A model generated the notes under the pieces. That model was not told the origin of the DNA. It searched no databases and was given only the letters and a program-made list of their open reading frames with translations. 20,398 bases of DNA from Bacteroidota bacterium (lineage in GTDB: Bacteria > Bacteroidota > Bacteroidia > Chitinophagales > Chitinophagaceae). The translations under genes and the position numbers were made by a program. Shown here one piece after another: positions 1 to 9,029 of the stretch. How positions within the stretch are numbered: the first letter of the stretch is position 1; each line of letters begins with the position of its first letter. The stretch lies in contig JAEZDR010000144.1 of NCBI GenBank assembly GCA_023433265.1, positions 1-20,398 on the forward strand, given 5' to 3'.

Positions 1-2
1 GT

Positions 3-485
3 ATGGATGGATGGTTTAACCCGAAGTTCTATAGCCAAAATGCACCGGCACCGGATCAGACCTACGGGTTTCAAACGCTTGCGGTAAACCTTCGTGGCTT
101 CCATCAAAACATTGCGAATGGAAACAACGCGGTTATCATCAATAGCGAGGTTAGGTTTCCTGTGTTCTCAACTATTTTCAGTAAGCCTATTAACAACGCT
201 TTCCTGCGCAACTTCCAACTGGTGCAGTTTATTGACCTTGGAACGGCATGGAATGGTGAATACAACGCTATTCAACGTCCAAACATCATCTACGGGCCTG
301 TGGATAACAACCCTGTACGGATAAAAGTAACAGCCGGTGGTTTAGGGCCATTTGCCGGGGGATATGGCATGGGAGTAAGGAGTACACTACTTGGGTACTT
401 TCTCAAGTTTGATGCAGCCTGGCAGATGAATGGTTTTTTCCGTGGAAAGCCTGTTTACTATTTTGCAATGGGACTTGATTTCTAA
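3..485 (+). CDS. C-terminal part of an outer-membrane beta-barrel protein (bacterial surface antigen/D15-like, 5' truncated)
   Basis: Only the last 160 or so residues are present; the frame is open to the left edge, so the first ATG here is probably internal. The fragment has the features of an Omp85/D15-type barrel end: an LRGF motif followed by a strand reading SEVRFPVF, then alternating amphipathic strands (FIDLGTAW, YGMGVRS, YFLKFDAAW), and a last strand ending in an aromatic residue (GLDF). Terminal Phe is the usual recognition signal for insertion by the BAM machinery. In Bacteroidota this kind of barrel often ends a protein with an N-terminal WD40/TolB-like propeller; that part lies outside the window, so the whole-protein identity is inference. 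A terminator follows within 21 bases, so it is not co-transcribed with the efflux operon. Confidence 0.75.
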   Translation: MDGWFNPKFYSQNAPAPDQTYGFQTLAVNLRGFHQNIANGNNAVIINSEVRFPVFSTIFSKPINNAFLRNFQLVQFIDLGTAWNGEYNAIQRPNIIYGPVDNNPVRIKVTAGGLGPFAGGYGMGVRSTLLGYFLKFDAAWQMNGFFRGKPVYYFAMGLDF

Positions 486-505
486 GTCTCGATGTTTACC
501 TAATA

Positions 506-532
506 AGCCCTGGCATACGCTGGGGCTTTTTT
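506..532 (+). terminator. Rho-independent terminator of the barrel gene
   Basis: A 9-bp stem (AGCCCTGGC with GCTGGGGCT, two G-T wobbles) closes a 4-base ATAC loop and is followed directly by six T residues. It sits 21 bases after the stop codon of the barrel gene. Confidence 0.85.
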
Positions 533-608
533 ACATGGCGTAGGCTGTAAACAGATATTTAACAACAATATAATACAGCGGAAACTAATATCTCACTTTG
601 AGTTTCCA

Positions 609-616
609 TAGTTTTG
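609..616 (+). promoter_or_regulatory. Probable -7 box (TAGTTTTG) of the efflux operon
   Basis: TAGTTTTG fits the Bacteroidota housekeeping -7 consensus TAnnTTTG exactly. No clear TTG is seen at the -33 position. The box ends 10 bases before the tetR ATG, so the expected transcript would have a leader of only a few bases. The TetR product is a likely repressor acting here, but no clear palindromic operator was made out. Confidence 0.5.
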
Positions 617-626
617 CCGCCTTTAA

Positions 627-1253
627 ATGGACCTGCGAGAGAGGATACAACAAACAGCCGAGCACCTGTTCAAGACTTACGGGATCAGGAGTATAACAAT
701 GGATGAAATAGCCAGCCAACTGGGTATTTCAAAAAAGACTATTTACCAATACTTTGCTGATAAGGAAGAGATTGTATCGGCAGTGCTGGAATATATCCTT
801 CAATCGAACATCAACTGTTGCACAGAGAGTTTAGAGAATGCCGAGAACCCTATTCATGAAATATTCCTTGCTTTTGACAGAATGCGCCAGATGTTTAGAA
901 ATGTGAACCCTGCTATTCTCTTCGATTTGCAGAAATACCACCCAAAAGTATTTGAAAGGTTTCAACAGTATAAATACGGCTTTCTTTATTCAACTATTAA
1001 AAACAACCTTGAAAGAGGCATTGAGAGCGGGCTTTACCGGAACGACATAGACATAGATATTATTACCAGGTTCCGCATAGAAAGCGCAATGCTACCCTTC
1101 AACCAACAGGTATTCCCGAACAACCAAAGCACATTGCTGGAAATAGAAGAAGCCCTTTCGGAGCATTACCTGTTTGGAATAGCAACAACAAAAGGCTACG
1201 AAATTATCATCAATTACAAAAAACAAAGACAAACTAAACCCCATGCTAAGTAG
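627..1253 (+). CDS. TetR/AcrR family transcriptional regulator of the efflux operon
   Basis: This 208-residue protein has the classic TetR layout. The N-terminal DNA-binding domain has a helix-turn-helix around residues 24-45 (ITMDEIASQLGISKKTIYQYF), followed by the DKEEIV segment that starts helix 4. The rest is an all-helical ligand and dimer domain with no recognisable family signature. The gene overlaps the tolC-like gene by 11 bases (ATGCTAAGTAG) and is followed by adaptor and pump genes, so it is almost certainly the local regulator, probably a repressor relieved by a pump substrate. The ATG at 627 is the only sensible start because the HTH begins within the first 25 residues. No ribosome binding site is visible, and the -7 box lies just upstream. 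The inducing ligand cannot be read from the sequence. Confidence 0.9.
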   Translation: MDLRERIQQTAEHLFKTYGIRSITMDEIASQLGISKKTIYQYFADKEEIVSAVLEYILQSNINCCTESLENAENPIHEIFLAFDRMRQMFRNVNPAILFDLQKYHPKVFERFQQYKYGFLYSTIKNNLERGIESGLYRNDIDIDIITRFRIESAMLPFNQQVFPNNQSTLLEIEEALSEHYLFGIATTKGYEIIINYKKQRQTKPHAK

Positions 1254-2673
1254 AGCTTTTCTTTGCTTACTTATCTTTGCCACAGTAGTTACTCATGCCA
1301 ATGCACAGACAGGTAAAGAAACAACCAAGACAGCCCAACAACAGGGCTCCCCGGCAAAAAATGTGCATCAACTTGATGTGCAGCAAGCGGTAGCGATAGC
1401 GCTTGACAACGTGGTACAAATACAGAATGCTAAGATTGACTTAGAAATACAGGCATCGAAAAATAAAGAGATATTGGGGCAGGCACTTCCGCAGGTGAGC
1501 GGGACGGCAGGTATACAGCACTACCTGCAACTTCCTCAAATATTGTTTCCCGATGCTTCTGCAACGGCAATTTACAGCATACTAAAAAACGAAGGCGTGT
1601 TGCCAAATGCCAAGGTTCCGGATCCGGAAATGAGAAGTGTTAGCTTTCAGCAGCCATGGAATACAAGTGTTGGGGCTACCTTAACCCAGCTACTTTTTCA
1701 ACCGGATGTATTTGTTGGTCTTCAGGCAAGAAAGACGGCAATTAACTATGCTTCCTCTAATATTGAAACTGCCAAACAACAGGTAAAAGACCAGGTGTAC
1801 CGTAGCTATTACGCAATACTCATAGCAGAAAAGCAAAGGGATTATTTACTGGAAAGCATCACAAGATTAGAGAAACTTTATAGCGACCAGGAGACACTTC
1901 ACAAGAACGGGTTTGTAGAAAAACTGGCTCTTGATCAAACACTGGTACAGCTTACAAATCTTAAAACAACGGCCAACACGGTAAATAATAATATTAAGCT
2001 GGCCTACGGCTCATTTAAATTATCCATCGGGCTTCCCCAGGCAGACTCTGTGATACTGACTGAAAAGCTTACTACTGAAACAGTGAAAGAAGGCGTTTTA
2101 GATGATGGCTTTAAATATGAAGACCGGCCTGAGATTAGAACACTTCAATTAGCACGCGACCTGCAAAGGCTGGATGTGAAGAGACATAAGATGTCATTCT
2201 TTCCAACCGTAGCAGCTCAGGCAAATTACACCGTGAATGGTATGGGCCAGAACTTTATAACGGATAAAAATACCACGTGGATTAAAAGCTCTTTTCTGGG
2301 GCTAAGTGCAAGCATTCCCATATTCACCGGGTTTCAACGATTAGAGCGCATTAAGCAAGCGCAGCTAAATCTTAATAAAATGGACAATACGATTAGCAAC
2401 GTGAAACAGCAGATTGATATGCAACAACTGGCTGCAAAAGAAAGCTTGCGGAATGCTTTGCTAAACCTGGACGCACAACAACGTAACATAGACCTTGCAA
2501 ACAAGGTTTACAACTCTACAAAAACAAAGTTTGAAAACGGGATGGCAAGTAATACGGATGTGCTAATGGCAGAAGAAAGTTTGCAAAGAGCACAAAGCAA
2601 TTACTTCGATGCATTGTACAATGCTATCGTAAGCAAAATCAGTTATCAGACTTCAATAGGAAAACTACAATAA
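1243..2673 (+). CDS. TolC-family outer-membrane efflux channel
   Basis: This 476-residue protein carries a Sec signal peptide (hydrophobic residues 5-17, likely cleavage after ANA at about 21). Two similar halves of long alpha-helices and short strands follow, typical of the OEP/TolC fold (roughly residues 45-265 and 285-475). Helical stretches rich in Gln, Asn, Ala and Leu, such as ALDQTLVQLTNLK and AEESLQRAQSNYFDALY, match the periplasmic tunnel helices. A trimer would form the outer-membrane duct for the downstream adaptor and RND pump. The start overlaps the tetR end by 11 bases, which suggests translational coupling, and the adaptor gene begins 20 bases after its stop. The exported substrates are unknown. 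Confidence 0.92.
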   Translation: MLSRAFLCLLIFATVVTHANAQTGKETTKTAQQQGSPAKNVHQLDVQQAVAIALDNVVQIQNAKIDLEIQASKNKEILGQALPQVSGTAGIQHYLQLPQILFPDASATAIYSILKNEGVLPNAKVPDPEMRSVSFQQPWNTSVGATLTQLLFQPDVFVGLQARKTAINYASSNIETAKQQVKDQVYRSYYAILIAEKQRDYLLESITRLEKLYSDQETLHKNGFVEKLALDQTLVQLTNLKTTANTVNNNIKLAYGSFKLSIGLPQADSVILTEKLTTETVKEGVLDDGFKYEDRPEIRTLQLARDLQRLDVKRHKMSFFPTVAAQANYTVNGMGQNFITDKNTTWIKSSFLGLSASIPIFTGFQRLERIKQAQLNLNKMDNTISNVKQQIDMQQLAAKESLRNALLNLDAQQRNIDLANKVYNSTKTKFENGMASNTDVLMAEESLQRAQSNYFDALYNAIVSKISYQTSIGKLQ

Positions 2674-2693
2674 CCATAAACCAATACCAACAT

Positions 2694-3851
2694 ATGCGTA
2701 TATATCTAACCCTTGTACTTATTGCTCTTTTAAGTTGCAATAGCGGAGAAAAAGACGGCGCTTCAGCTGTGAAGAACAAACAAGTGCAAGTAGAAAAGTT
2801 GAAAAAAAAACAACAGGACATTTCGAAACAAATAGCAGACCTGGAAGCAGAAATACTCAAGCTTGACCCATCCCTTGCTAAGGAAGATAAAGCCAAGCTG
2901 GTGGTGATAACTCCCGTAAAGCCCGAAAACTTTGTACACTATATTGAGTTACAGGGAAAGATTGATGCCGAAAATGTTGCCTATGTGGCTCCTCCCAATG
3001 CCCAGGGCGGCGTGGTAAAAGCACTTTACGTAAACCAGGGACAGTCAGTAACAAAAGGACAGGTACTTGCACAACTAGACCCCATGACATTACAACAACA
3101 GATAGAGCCATTGAGGGTTCAACTTGAAACTGCAAGGGATGTTTACAATCGGAGACAAAACCTATGGAAACAAGGCATTGGCACCGAAGTAGAACTAATT
3201 GCATCAAGAACGCAGGTAGAAACCTTAGAGCGTCAAATTGCAGCCTTACAAAAACAGATTAGCCTGTTTACTGTAAGAGCTCCGATGAGCGGCATTGCCG
3301 ACGTGGTGAATGTACGTGTAGGTGAAATGTTCATGGGTCAAACCGCAGCAGGCCCCCAAATTCGTATTGTAAATAACAGCGAGCTAAAAGCTGTAGCGCA
3401 GGTGCCTGAGAATTACCTATCGCAAGTGAAGCCCGGCAATCCTGTGGTGGTGTATGTACCAGATGTGGACAAAACCATCAATGCGAAAATAAACGTTGCA
3501 GGCAGACAGATTGATCCTCTTACAAGGGCGTTTTATACTGAAGCCAACATACCCTCTTCCAATTTCCTGAGGCCTAATCAGGTTGCTGTAATGAAGATAC
3601 AGGACTATGCGAAAGCCAATGCTATTACTATCCCAATCAATACTTTACAGAACGACGAGAAAGGCAAGTACGTTATGGTGGCAGTTAAGGAAGAAGGCAA
3701 GTTCATGGCAAGAAAGCGGCCTGTGATTGTGGGTCAGTTGAACAACGACCGGTTAGAAGTGATAAGTGGATTGCAAGAGGGAGACCAGCTGATAACAGAA
3801 GGTTTTCAAAACCTGTACGACGGGCAACTAATTACTACTGAAACAAAATAA
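2694..3851 (+). CDS. RND efflux periplasmic adaptor (HlyD/MFP family), lipoprotein
   Basis: This 385-residue membrane-fusion protein starts with a short lipoprotein signal: the lipobox LLSC places the lipidated Cys at residue 15. A charged stretch at about 27-60 (VEKLKKKQQDISKQIADLEAEIL) is predicted to be a coiled coil ahead of the usual domains. Then come the first half of the lipoyl domain (about 95-130, with VNQGQSVTKGQVLAQLDP), a helical hairpin (about 132-190), the second lipoyl half (FTVRAPMSG, about 192-210), and the beta-barrel and membrane-proximal domains to the end. It would bridge the TolC-like channel and the RND pump in the periplasm. The gene lies 20 bases after the channel gene and 54 bases before the pump gene. 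The order and type of domains leave little doubt. Confidence 0.93.
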   Translation: MRIYLTLVLIALLSCNSGEKDGASAVKNKQVQVEKLKKKQQDISKQIADLEAEILKLDPSLAKEDKAKLVVITPVKPENFVHYIELQGKIDAENVAYVAPPNAQGGVVKALYVNQGQSVTKGQVLAQLDPMTLQQQIEPLRVQLETARDVYNRRQNLWKQGIGTEVELIASRTQVETLERQIAALQKQISLFTVRAPMSGIADVVNVRVGEMFMGQTAAGPQIRIVNNSELKAVAQVPENYLSQVKPGNPVVVYVPDVDKTINAKINVAGRQIDPLTRAFYTEANIPSSNFLRPNQVAVMKIQDYAKANAITIPINTLQNDEKGKYVMVAVKEEGKFMARKRPVIVGQLNNDRLEVISGLQEGDQLITEGFQNLYDGQLITTETK

Positions 3852-3905
3852 GCGGCTATAGCCTAAACCTTTCTAAACACACTCGGCAACGAGAGAACGA
3901 CTAAT

Positions 3906-6900
3906 ATGAGCGCTTTAGAAAACTTCAAAGATAATTTTAAACACTTCGGGCCTACTACCTGGAGTATTAAAAACAAAACATCTATTTACCTGCTCATGCT
4001 TTTTGTGAGCGTAGCAGGTATTTACCAGTTTATTACACTTCCAAAAGAGCAGTTTCCAGACATCGTAATACCGACGGTGTATGTAGCCACTGTTTATGTA
4101 GGAAACTCACCGAAGGATATTGAGAACCTGGTAACAAAGCCTATAGAAAAACAAATTAAGGGCATTACCGGCGCCAAGATTAAAAAGGTAACGAGCACCT
4201 CGCAGCAGGACTACTCGACTATACTTGTTGAGTTTGATACGGAGGTTGTAACGGATGTGGCGGTGCAGAAAGTAAAAGATGCGGTAGATAAAGCAAAGAA
4301 AGATTTACCTACGGACCTTACGCAGGAACCAACCGTATTGGAGGTAGCTTTTTCTGAGTTCCCGATCATGTATGTAAACGTAAGCGGCGACTATGACATG
4401 ATGCGTCTTAAGGAATTTGCTGACGATTTGAAAGATAGACTGGAAGAACTTCCACAGCTTACCCGCGTTGATCTGGTTGGGGCTCCTGAAAGAGAGTTCC
4501 AGATAAACGTGGACAACTACCGGATGCGTAGTGCGAACATAACCTTCGATGATATCATGTATGCTGTACAACGCGAGAACATGGACATCTCCGGAGGCCT
4601 TCTTGATGTTGGAAGTATGAAAAGGAACCTTCAAATGAAGGGGCAGTTTAAGACTGCTTATGACATTCAGAATGTGATTGTACGTAATACCCACGGGGCA
4701 GCAATATACCTAAGGGATATTGCGAGCATCAAGGACACAACGAAAGACAGGGAAAGCTATGCGCGATTGAATGGAGAGAACGTGGTTACACTCAACATCA
4801 TCAAACGTTCAGGAGAAAACTTGATCGAAACATCTGATGCAGTAAAGAAAATGGTAGAAGAGATGAAAGGCAACAGCTTTCCTCCTAACCTAAATGTAGT
4901 GATCACGGCCGATCAAAGCATTGCTACCCGCACATCTTTCAATGAATTGGTAAACTCCATTGTTATTGGCTTCTTGCTGGTGCTATTGATCCTCATGTTT
5001 TTCATGGGCGTTACGAACGCATTTTTTGTGGCGCTGTCTGTGCCGCTGAGCATGTTTGTTGCGTTTGTGTTTTTACCTGCAGCGGACATAATTGTAGGAG
5101 GAAATGTAACGCTGAATTTCATTGTGCTATTTGCACTGCTCTTCGGATTGGGGATAATAGTGGATGATGCGATTGTAGTGATAGAAAATACTCACCGCAT
5201 TTTTGTGGAGCAAGCAGGGCGATTAAGCGCGTCTAAATCGGCAATGATGGCAGCCGGCGAAGTATTTATTCCGGTGCTTACCGGAACCCTTACAACACTT
5301 GCACCTTTCTTCCCACTACTATTTTGGCCCGGCATTATTGGCAAGTTCATGATTTACCTGCCTACCATGCTGATCTTTACGCTAACAGCGTCGCTTGTGG
5401 TGGCGTTTATTATGAACCCGGTGTTTGCGGTGGACTTCATGTCGCACACAGATGATGAAAAAACCCAACATAGAAAACGCATATTTAAGAAGCCCGGCTT
5501 ATGGATAGCCATTGCCGTTGGTTTACTGCTCGACCTGGCGGGCGTAGCAGCAGGAAGGCCAGAAGGTGACTTTTTCTTCTTCTGGGGTAACCTCATCATC
5601 TTCCTTGCGATACTTGTGGTGCTAGACAGGTTCTTTATACATGATATGATTCTCGGTTTCCAGCGTAAAGCTTTACCCTGGATTATGGGCCATTATGAAA
5701 CTGCTTTGCGTTGGGCCTTGAAAGGTTGGAGACCTGTTCATTTGTTGCTTGCCACAGTAGTGCTGTTCATTGCTTCTTTCATGTTTTTTGGAGCACGCAA
5801 TGTTCCGGTAGTATTCTTCCCACAGGGCGACCCCACCATTATCTATGTATACCTGAAACTTCCTGTTGGTACCGATGTGGAATATACCGACTCAATTACC
5901 CGCGTGCTGGAACAAAGGGTTAATAAAGTATTAGACACAGAAAACGGGAAGAAGAACCCTATAGTTGAAAGCGTCATTGCCAACGTGGCATTGGGAGCAG
6001 GCGACCCAACAACAGGAGACCGCAGTACCCGCCCCGAGTTAGGAAGGATACAGGTATCATTTGTAGAATTTGAGAAAAGACACGGAGTATCAACAGCACC
6101 TTATCTAAATAAGATACGCAGTGTTATGAAAGGGATACCCGGTGCAGAGATATCGGTTGACCAGGCTAAGGGCGGCCCGCCAACTGAACCACCGGTGAAT
6201 ATTGAGGTGGCCAGCGAAGACTTTGATGTGCTGACAAAAACCGCTGTAGGGTTAAAGAACTACCTTGATTCTATACAAGTGCCGGGAGTAGAAGAATTGA
6301 AGATGGACATTGACTTGCAGAACCCGGAGATAAGCCTGATAATAGACCGGGAGCGTGCGCTCGCAGCGGGTGTTTCGTCTGCGCAAATCGGGATGCAAAT
6401 AAGAACAGCATTGTTCGGAAGGGAAATATCAAAGATTAAAGGAGATGACGACGAGTACAAGATACAGCTTCGGAACCAGGAAGGCCAAAGAAGGACCCTG
6501 AGTGATGTATTGAACATGAACATCATCTTTAGGGATATGGCAGCCGGCGGAATGCTAAAGTCTGTTCCAATCAGTTCACTGGTAAAAGTGGATTATACCA
6601 GCACGCTGGGTAGTGTAAAACGTAAGAACCAGAAGCGTACCATTACGGTAAGGTCGAACGTACTGCAAGGCTATACACCTACCGAAGTAAATGCAACCAT
6701 TACAAGGCATATCAAGGACTTTAAAGTAACTTCCGACGATGTTACCATCAAACAGACGGGTGAAGGGGAACAACAGGCAGAAACAGGAAGATTCCTGTTC
6801 CAGGCGCTGGTGATTGCATTGATGTCTATCCTGATTATACTTGTGCTACAGTTTAACTCTATTAGTAAACCTGTAATAATTATTACTGAAATACTGTTTA

Positions 6901-7520
6901 GTATCATCGGGGTTCTTCTCGGTTTTGGATTAACCAAAATGACAATATCGGTGGTAATGACAGGTATTGGAATAGTTGGATTGGCAGGTATTGTGGTTAA
7001 GAATGGCATCCTGGTAATAGAGTTTGCGGACGAATTGAGAGCGAGGGGGATGAAAACGAGGGAAGCGGTGATCCAGGCCGGGAAGACAAGGATAATACCA
7101 GTACTTCTAACCGCTCTTGCTGCGATTTTTGGACTGATTCCACTTGCTGTAGGTTTTAACATCAACTTCATTACCATGTTCTCCGAGTTAAACCCTCACA
7201 TCTTCCTTGGTGGCGATAGTGTAACCTTCTGGGGCCCGCTATCATGGACGATTATTTTCGGGTTGATCTTCGCCTTCTTCATGACGTTGCTAATGGTACC
7301 CGGCATGTACCTAATTGCCGAGCGTTTAAGAAGACCTATGAGAAGAATGTACGGGGGAAAATGGATTTCAATGCTAGGCATACCGCCTCTCACCTTTGTC
7401 TTCATTCCACTGGTATTGGTGACGATGATAAAGCACAGGTTTGATGTAAACCGAAGAAAAAGAAGATTAGCAGGGCGTGAACGTACAGTGAACACTTCCT
7501 TTATTGGAAGTTGGTTTTAA
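3906..7520 (+). CDS. RND-family multidrug/solute efflux pump, inner membrane (AcrB-like, HAE-type)
   Basis: This 1204-residue protein has the duplicated RND plan: TM1, a large periplasmic loop, a TM2-6 block, then the same again. The proton-relay residues are present: Asp420-Asp421 in GIIVDDAIVVIE (TM4) and Lys1032 in VVKNGILVIEF (TM10), equivalent to D407/D408 and K940 of AcrB. It is about 150 residues longer than AcrB. Part of the excess is an insert at about 514-585, after TM6, with two extra hydrophobic segments (LWIAIAVGLLLDLAG and WGNLIIFLAILVVL). The C-terminus adds another hydrophobic stretch (IPPLTFVFIPLVLV) and a basic tail. It is the last gene of the operon, 54 bases after the adaptor, and is followed by a strong hairpin. 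Substrate range is unknown. It lacks the features I would expect of a metal exporter, so HAE-type is preferred. Confidence 0.94.
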   Translation: MSALENFKDNFKHFGPTTWSIKNKTSIYLLMLFVSVAGIYQFITLPKEQFPDIVIPTVYVATVYVGNSPKDIENLVTKPIEKQIKGITGAKIKKVTSTSQQDYSTILVEFDTEVVTDVAVQKVKDAVDKAKKDLPTDLTQEPTVLEVAFSEFPIMYVNVSGDYDMMRLKEFADDLKDRLEELPQLTRVDLVGAPEREFQINVDNYRMRSANITFDDIMYAVQRENMDISGGLLDVGSMKRNLQMKGQFKTAYDIQNVIVRNTHGAAIYLRDIASIKDTTKDRESYARLNGENVVTLNIIKRSGENLIETSDAVKKMVEEMKGNSFPPNLNVVITADQSIATRTSFNELVNSIVIGFLLVLLILMFFMGVTNAFFVALSVPLSMFVAFVFLPAADIIVGGNVTLNFIVLFALLFGLGIIVDDAIVVIENTHRIFVEQAGRLSASKSAMMAAGEVFIPVLTGTLTTLAPFFPLLFWPGIIGKFMIYLPTMLIFTLTASLVVAFIMNPVFAVDFMSHTDDEKTQHRKRIFKKPGLWIAIAVGLLLDLAGVAAGRPEGDFFFFWGNLIIFLAILVVLDRFFIHDMILGFQRKALPWIMGHYETALRWALKGWRPVHLLLATVVLFIASFMFFGARNVPVVFFPQGDPTIIYVYLKLPVGTDVEYTDSITRVLEQRVNKVLDTENGKKNPIVESVIANVALGAGDPTTGDRSTRPELGRIQVSFVEFEKRHGVSTAPYLNKIRSVMKGIPGAEISVDQAKGGPPTEPPVNIEVASEDFDVLTKTAVGLKNYLDSIQVPGVEELKMDIDLQNPEISLIIDRERALAAGVSSAQIGMQIRTALFGREISKIKGDDDEYKIQLRNQEGQRRTLSDVLNMNIIFRDMAAGGMLKSVPISSLVKVDYTSTLGSVKRKNQKRTITVRSNVLQGYTPTEVNATITRHIKDFKVTSDDVTIKQTGEGEQQAETGRFLFQALVIALMSILIILVLQFNSISKPVIIITEILFSIIGVLLGFGLTKMTISVVMTGIGIVGLAGIVVKNGILVIEFADELRARGMKTREAVIQAGKTRIIPVLLTALAAIFGLIPLAVGFNINFITMFSELNPHIFLGGDSVTFWGPLSWTIIFGLIFAFFMTLLMVPGMYLIAERLRRPMRRMYGGKWISMLGIPPLTFVFIPLVLVTMIKHRFDVNRRKRRLAGRERTVNTSFIGSWF

Positions 7521-7540
7521 CAACGAGACGCCGATATAAA

Positions 7541-7568
7541 AGAAAGGCTGCCAATAGGCAGCCTTTCT
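7541..7568. terminator. Bidirectional terminator between the RND operon and the phoD-like gene
   Basis: A perfect 12-bp stem (AGAAAGGCTGCC / GGCAGCCTTTCT) encloses a 4-base loop (AATA). T-rich sequence follows on both strands: TATTATTCTT on plus, TTTATATC on minus. It sits between two convergent stop codons, so it can end both transcripts. Confidence 0.88.
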
Positions 7569-7592
7569 TATTATTCTTAAAAGTTGAAAAGT

Positions 7593-8987
7593 TTACTTAT
7601 CGTCGTGCCTGAGTTGGCTCGCTGTTATTTTATACTCCCCAAGCTGATCGCCCTGTACCCCGAGGAAAGTTGCTGTAAGTGTGCGATCTCTACCTACGCC
7701 ATTGAATGAGACCCGTGTATAATTCTGTTTTTGGTCGATGCCTAGTACACGGTAAGCATTTTCCTTTTCGGCAGAACCAAATTTGTGCGTTCCGGAAGTG
7801 AGCGGAGAAGAAGTGATATCATAAAGCGGATAGGCGCCTGCTCTATCTATTTTGATGATTTCGGAATGGTGCCTGTCGCCGGTAAGGAAAAGAATACCGT
7901 TTACTTTATTTTCTGTTACGAATTTTATTAGGTCATTATACTCAACAGGAAACTTTCTGAAACAGTCGTACGGGGATACAGGATTGAGAACCTGGCTTCC
8001 ATTTACGATGATTCTAAAGTTGATATTAGGGTTGTTTTTACTTTGCAAAAGGGCATTCTTCAACCATTCCAATTGCAAGTCGCCAAACATTTTCTTTTCG
8101 TTATTGGGCTGCCCATCTATACTATCAGCCATTTCATCGTTACTCCTGTACCAGCGGTCGTCCAGTAAAAAGAAGTCCACATCGTTCCAGGTGAAACGGG
8201 TATAAATACCCTGCTCGTTCATTCCATAAGATGGATTGGCCCAAAAGCTTTTAAACGCCAGCCTGCTATCTTTTTTCAAATGGAAGCTTTTATCGGAATC
8301 GTTAGGCCCGTAGTCGTGATCGTCCCAGATAGCATACTGCGGCATTGCCTTCAACAACGGTTGTATAATTGCTGATCCCCGGTCAGTTGCTGCACGGTTA
8401 TGGAGGCCCCATGGGCTATAATAATCCACTTCGCGCGTGTACCAGTTATCGCCGAGCCACAACATGAAATCTGCTTTTTCTTTTGCCATAGTGAGGAAAA
8501 TGGCAGAGTCCTGTCCATAAGGTTTTGAAGTTTTTGTGAATCGCGGTACATCATAATACAACCTATCATACGCGGGATGGTTTGTAAAAGCGCAGCTTCC
8601 GGTGATGAAGCTAAAATCCGGTGAGAGTTTACGCCATTGCCAAAGCTGTTGGGTTGTAAAACTTCCTTCTGCAAGCGGACGCATAATGGGCAGCGCATGA
8701 AAATCGTATTCATACTTAGTTCCGGGCTGCAGGTTTACAAACTGGATTTTGTATATATGGTAGTAAGGGTTGTTTTCTTTGGTAATAACGGGAATTGCTC
8801 CTGGCTCAGGTGTTATTCTAACCCGGATATCCGAGACGGGGAAATTGCCACTTAGCTGGAACCAGATAACAGCGGTGCGGAACTCTGTATGGCCAATCAT
8901 GGGGCCGGATACAAGCCTTTGTGCCTGAACAGCAATGGATGCAGCAACAAGGCATAAGAAGAGCAGTAACTTTCTCAAACTTGACAA
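7593..8987 (-). CDS. PhoD-like secreted alkaline phosphatase/phosphodiesterase (metallophosphoesterase)
   Basis: This 464-residue protein has a Sec signal peptide (residues 5-20, cleavage near VQA-Q at about 22) and a short beta-sandwich region. The PhoD-type metallophosphatase core follows, with the motif series GSC (130-132), LGDN (178-181), WDDHD (221-225) and GDRHHSE (370-376). These carry the metal-binding Asp, Asn, His and Cys residues of the family. It probably hydrolyses phosphate esters in the periplasm or at the surface to supply phosphate. Both usable starts are TTG. TTG at 8978 would give a tidier signal peptide (MRKLLLFLC) than TTG at 8987, and no ATG is available before residue 30. 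It lies 42 bases after xth and may be read from the same transcript. No Pho-type box was recognised. Confidence 0.88.
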   Translation of the reverse strand: MSSLRKLLLFLCLVAASIAVQAQRLVSGPMIGHTEFRTAVIWFQLSGNFPVSDIRVRITPEPGAIPVITKENNPYYHIYKIQFVNLQPGTKYEYDFHALPIMRPLAEGSFTTQQLWQWRKLSPDFSFITGSCAFTNHPAYDRLYYDVPRFTKTSKPYGQDSAIFLTMAKEKADFMLWLGDNWYTREVDYYSPWGLHNRAATDRGSAIIQPLLKAMPQYAIWDDHDYGPNDSDKSFHLKKDSRLAFKSFWANPSYGMNEQGIYTRFTWNDVDFFLLDDRWYRSNDEMADSIDGQPNNEKKMFGDLQLEWLKNALLQSKNNPNINFRIIVNGSQVLNPVSPYDCFRKFPVEYNDLIKFVTENKVNGILFLTGDRHHSEIIKIDRAGAYPLYDITSSPLTSGTHKFGSAEKENAYRVLGIDQKQNYTRVSFNGVGRDRTLTATFLGVQGDQLGEYKITASQLRHDDK

Positions 8988-9029
8988 CTTTGGTGCAAGT
9001 TACTCAAGGTTGATAATAGCGAACAAGGC

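Noticed and set aside
6671..7177. 168-aa open frame on the minus strand inside the RND pump gene
   Set aside because: It is antisense to conserved membrane helices; its hydrophobic character mirrors the real gene.
3..7520. Barrel gene as part of the efflux operon
   Set aside because: A good terminator at 506-532 and a separate -7 box at 609 separate the two.
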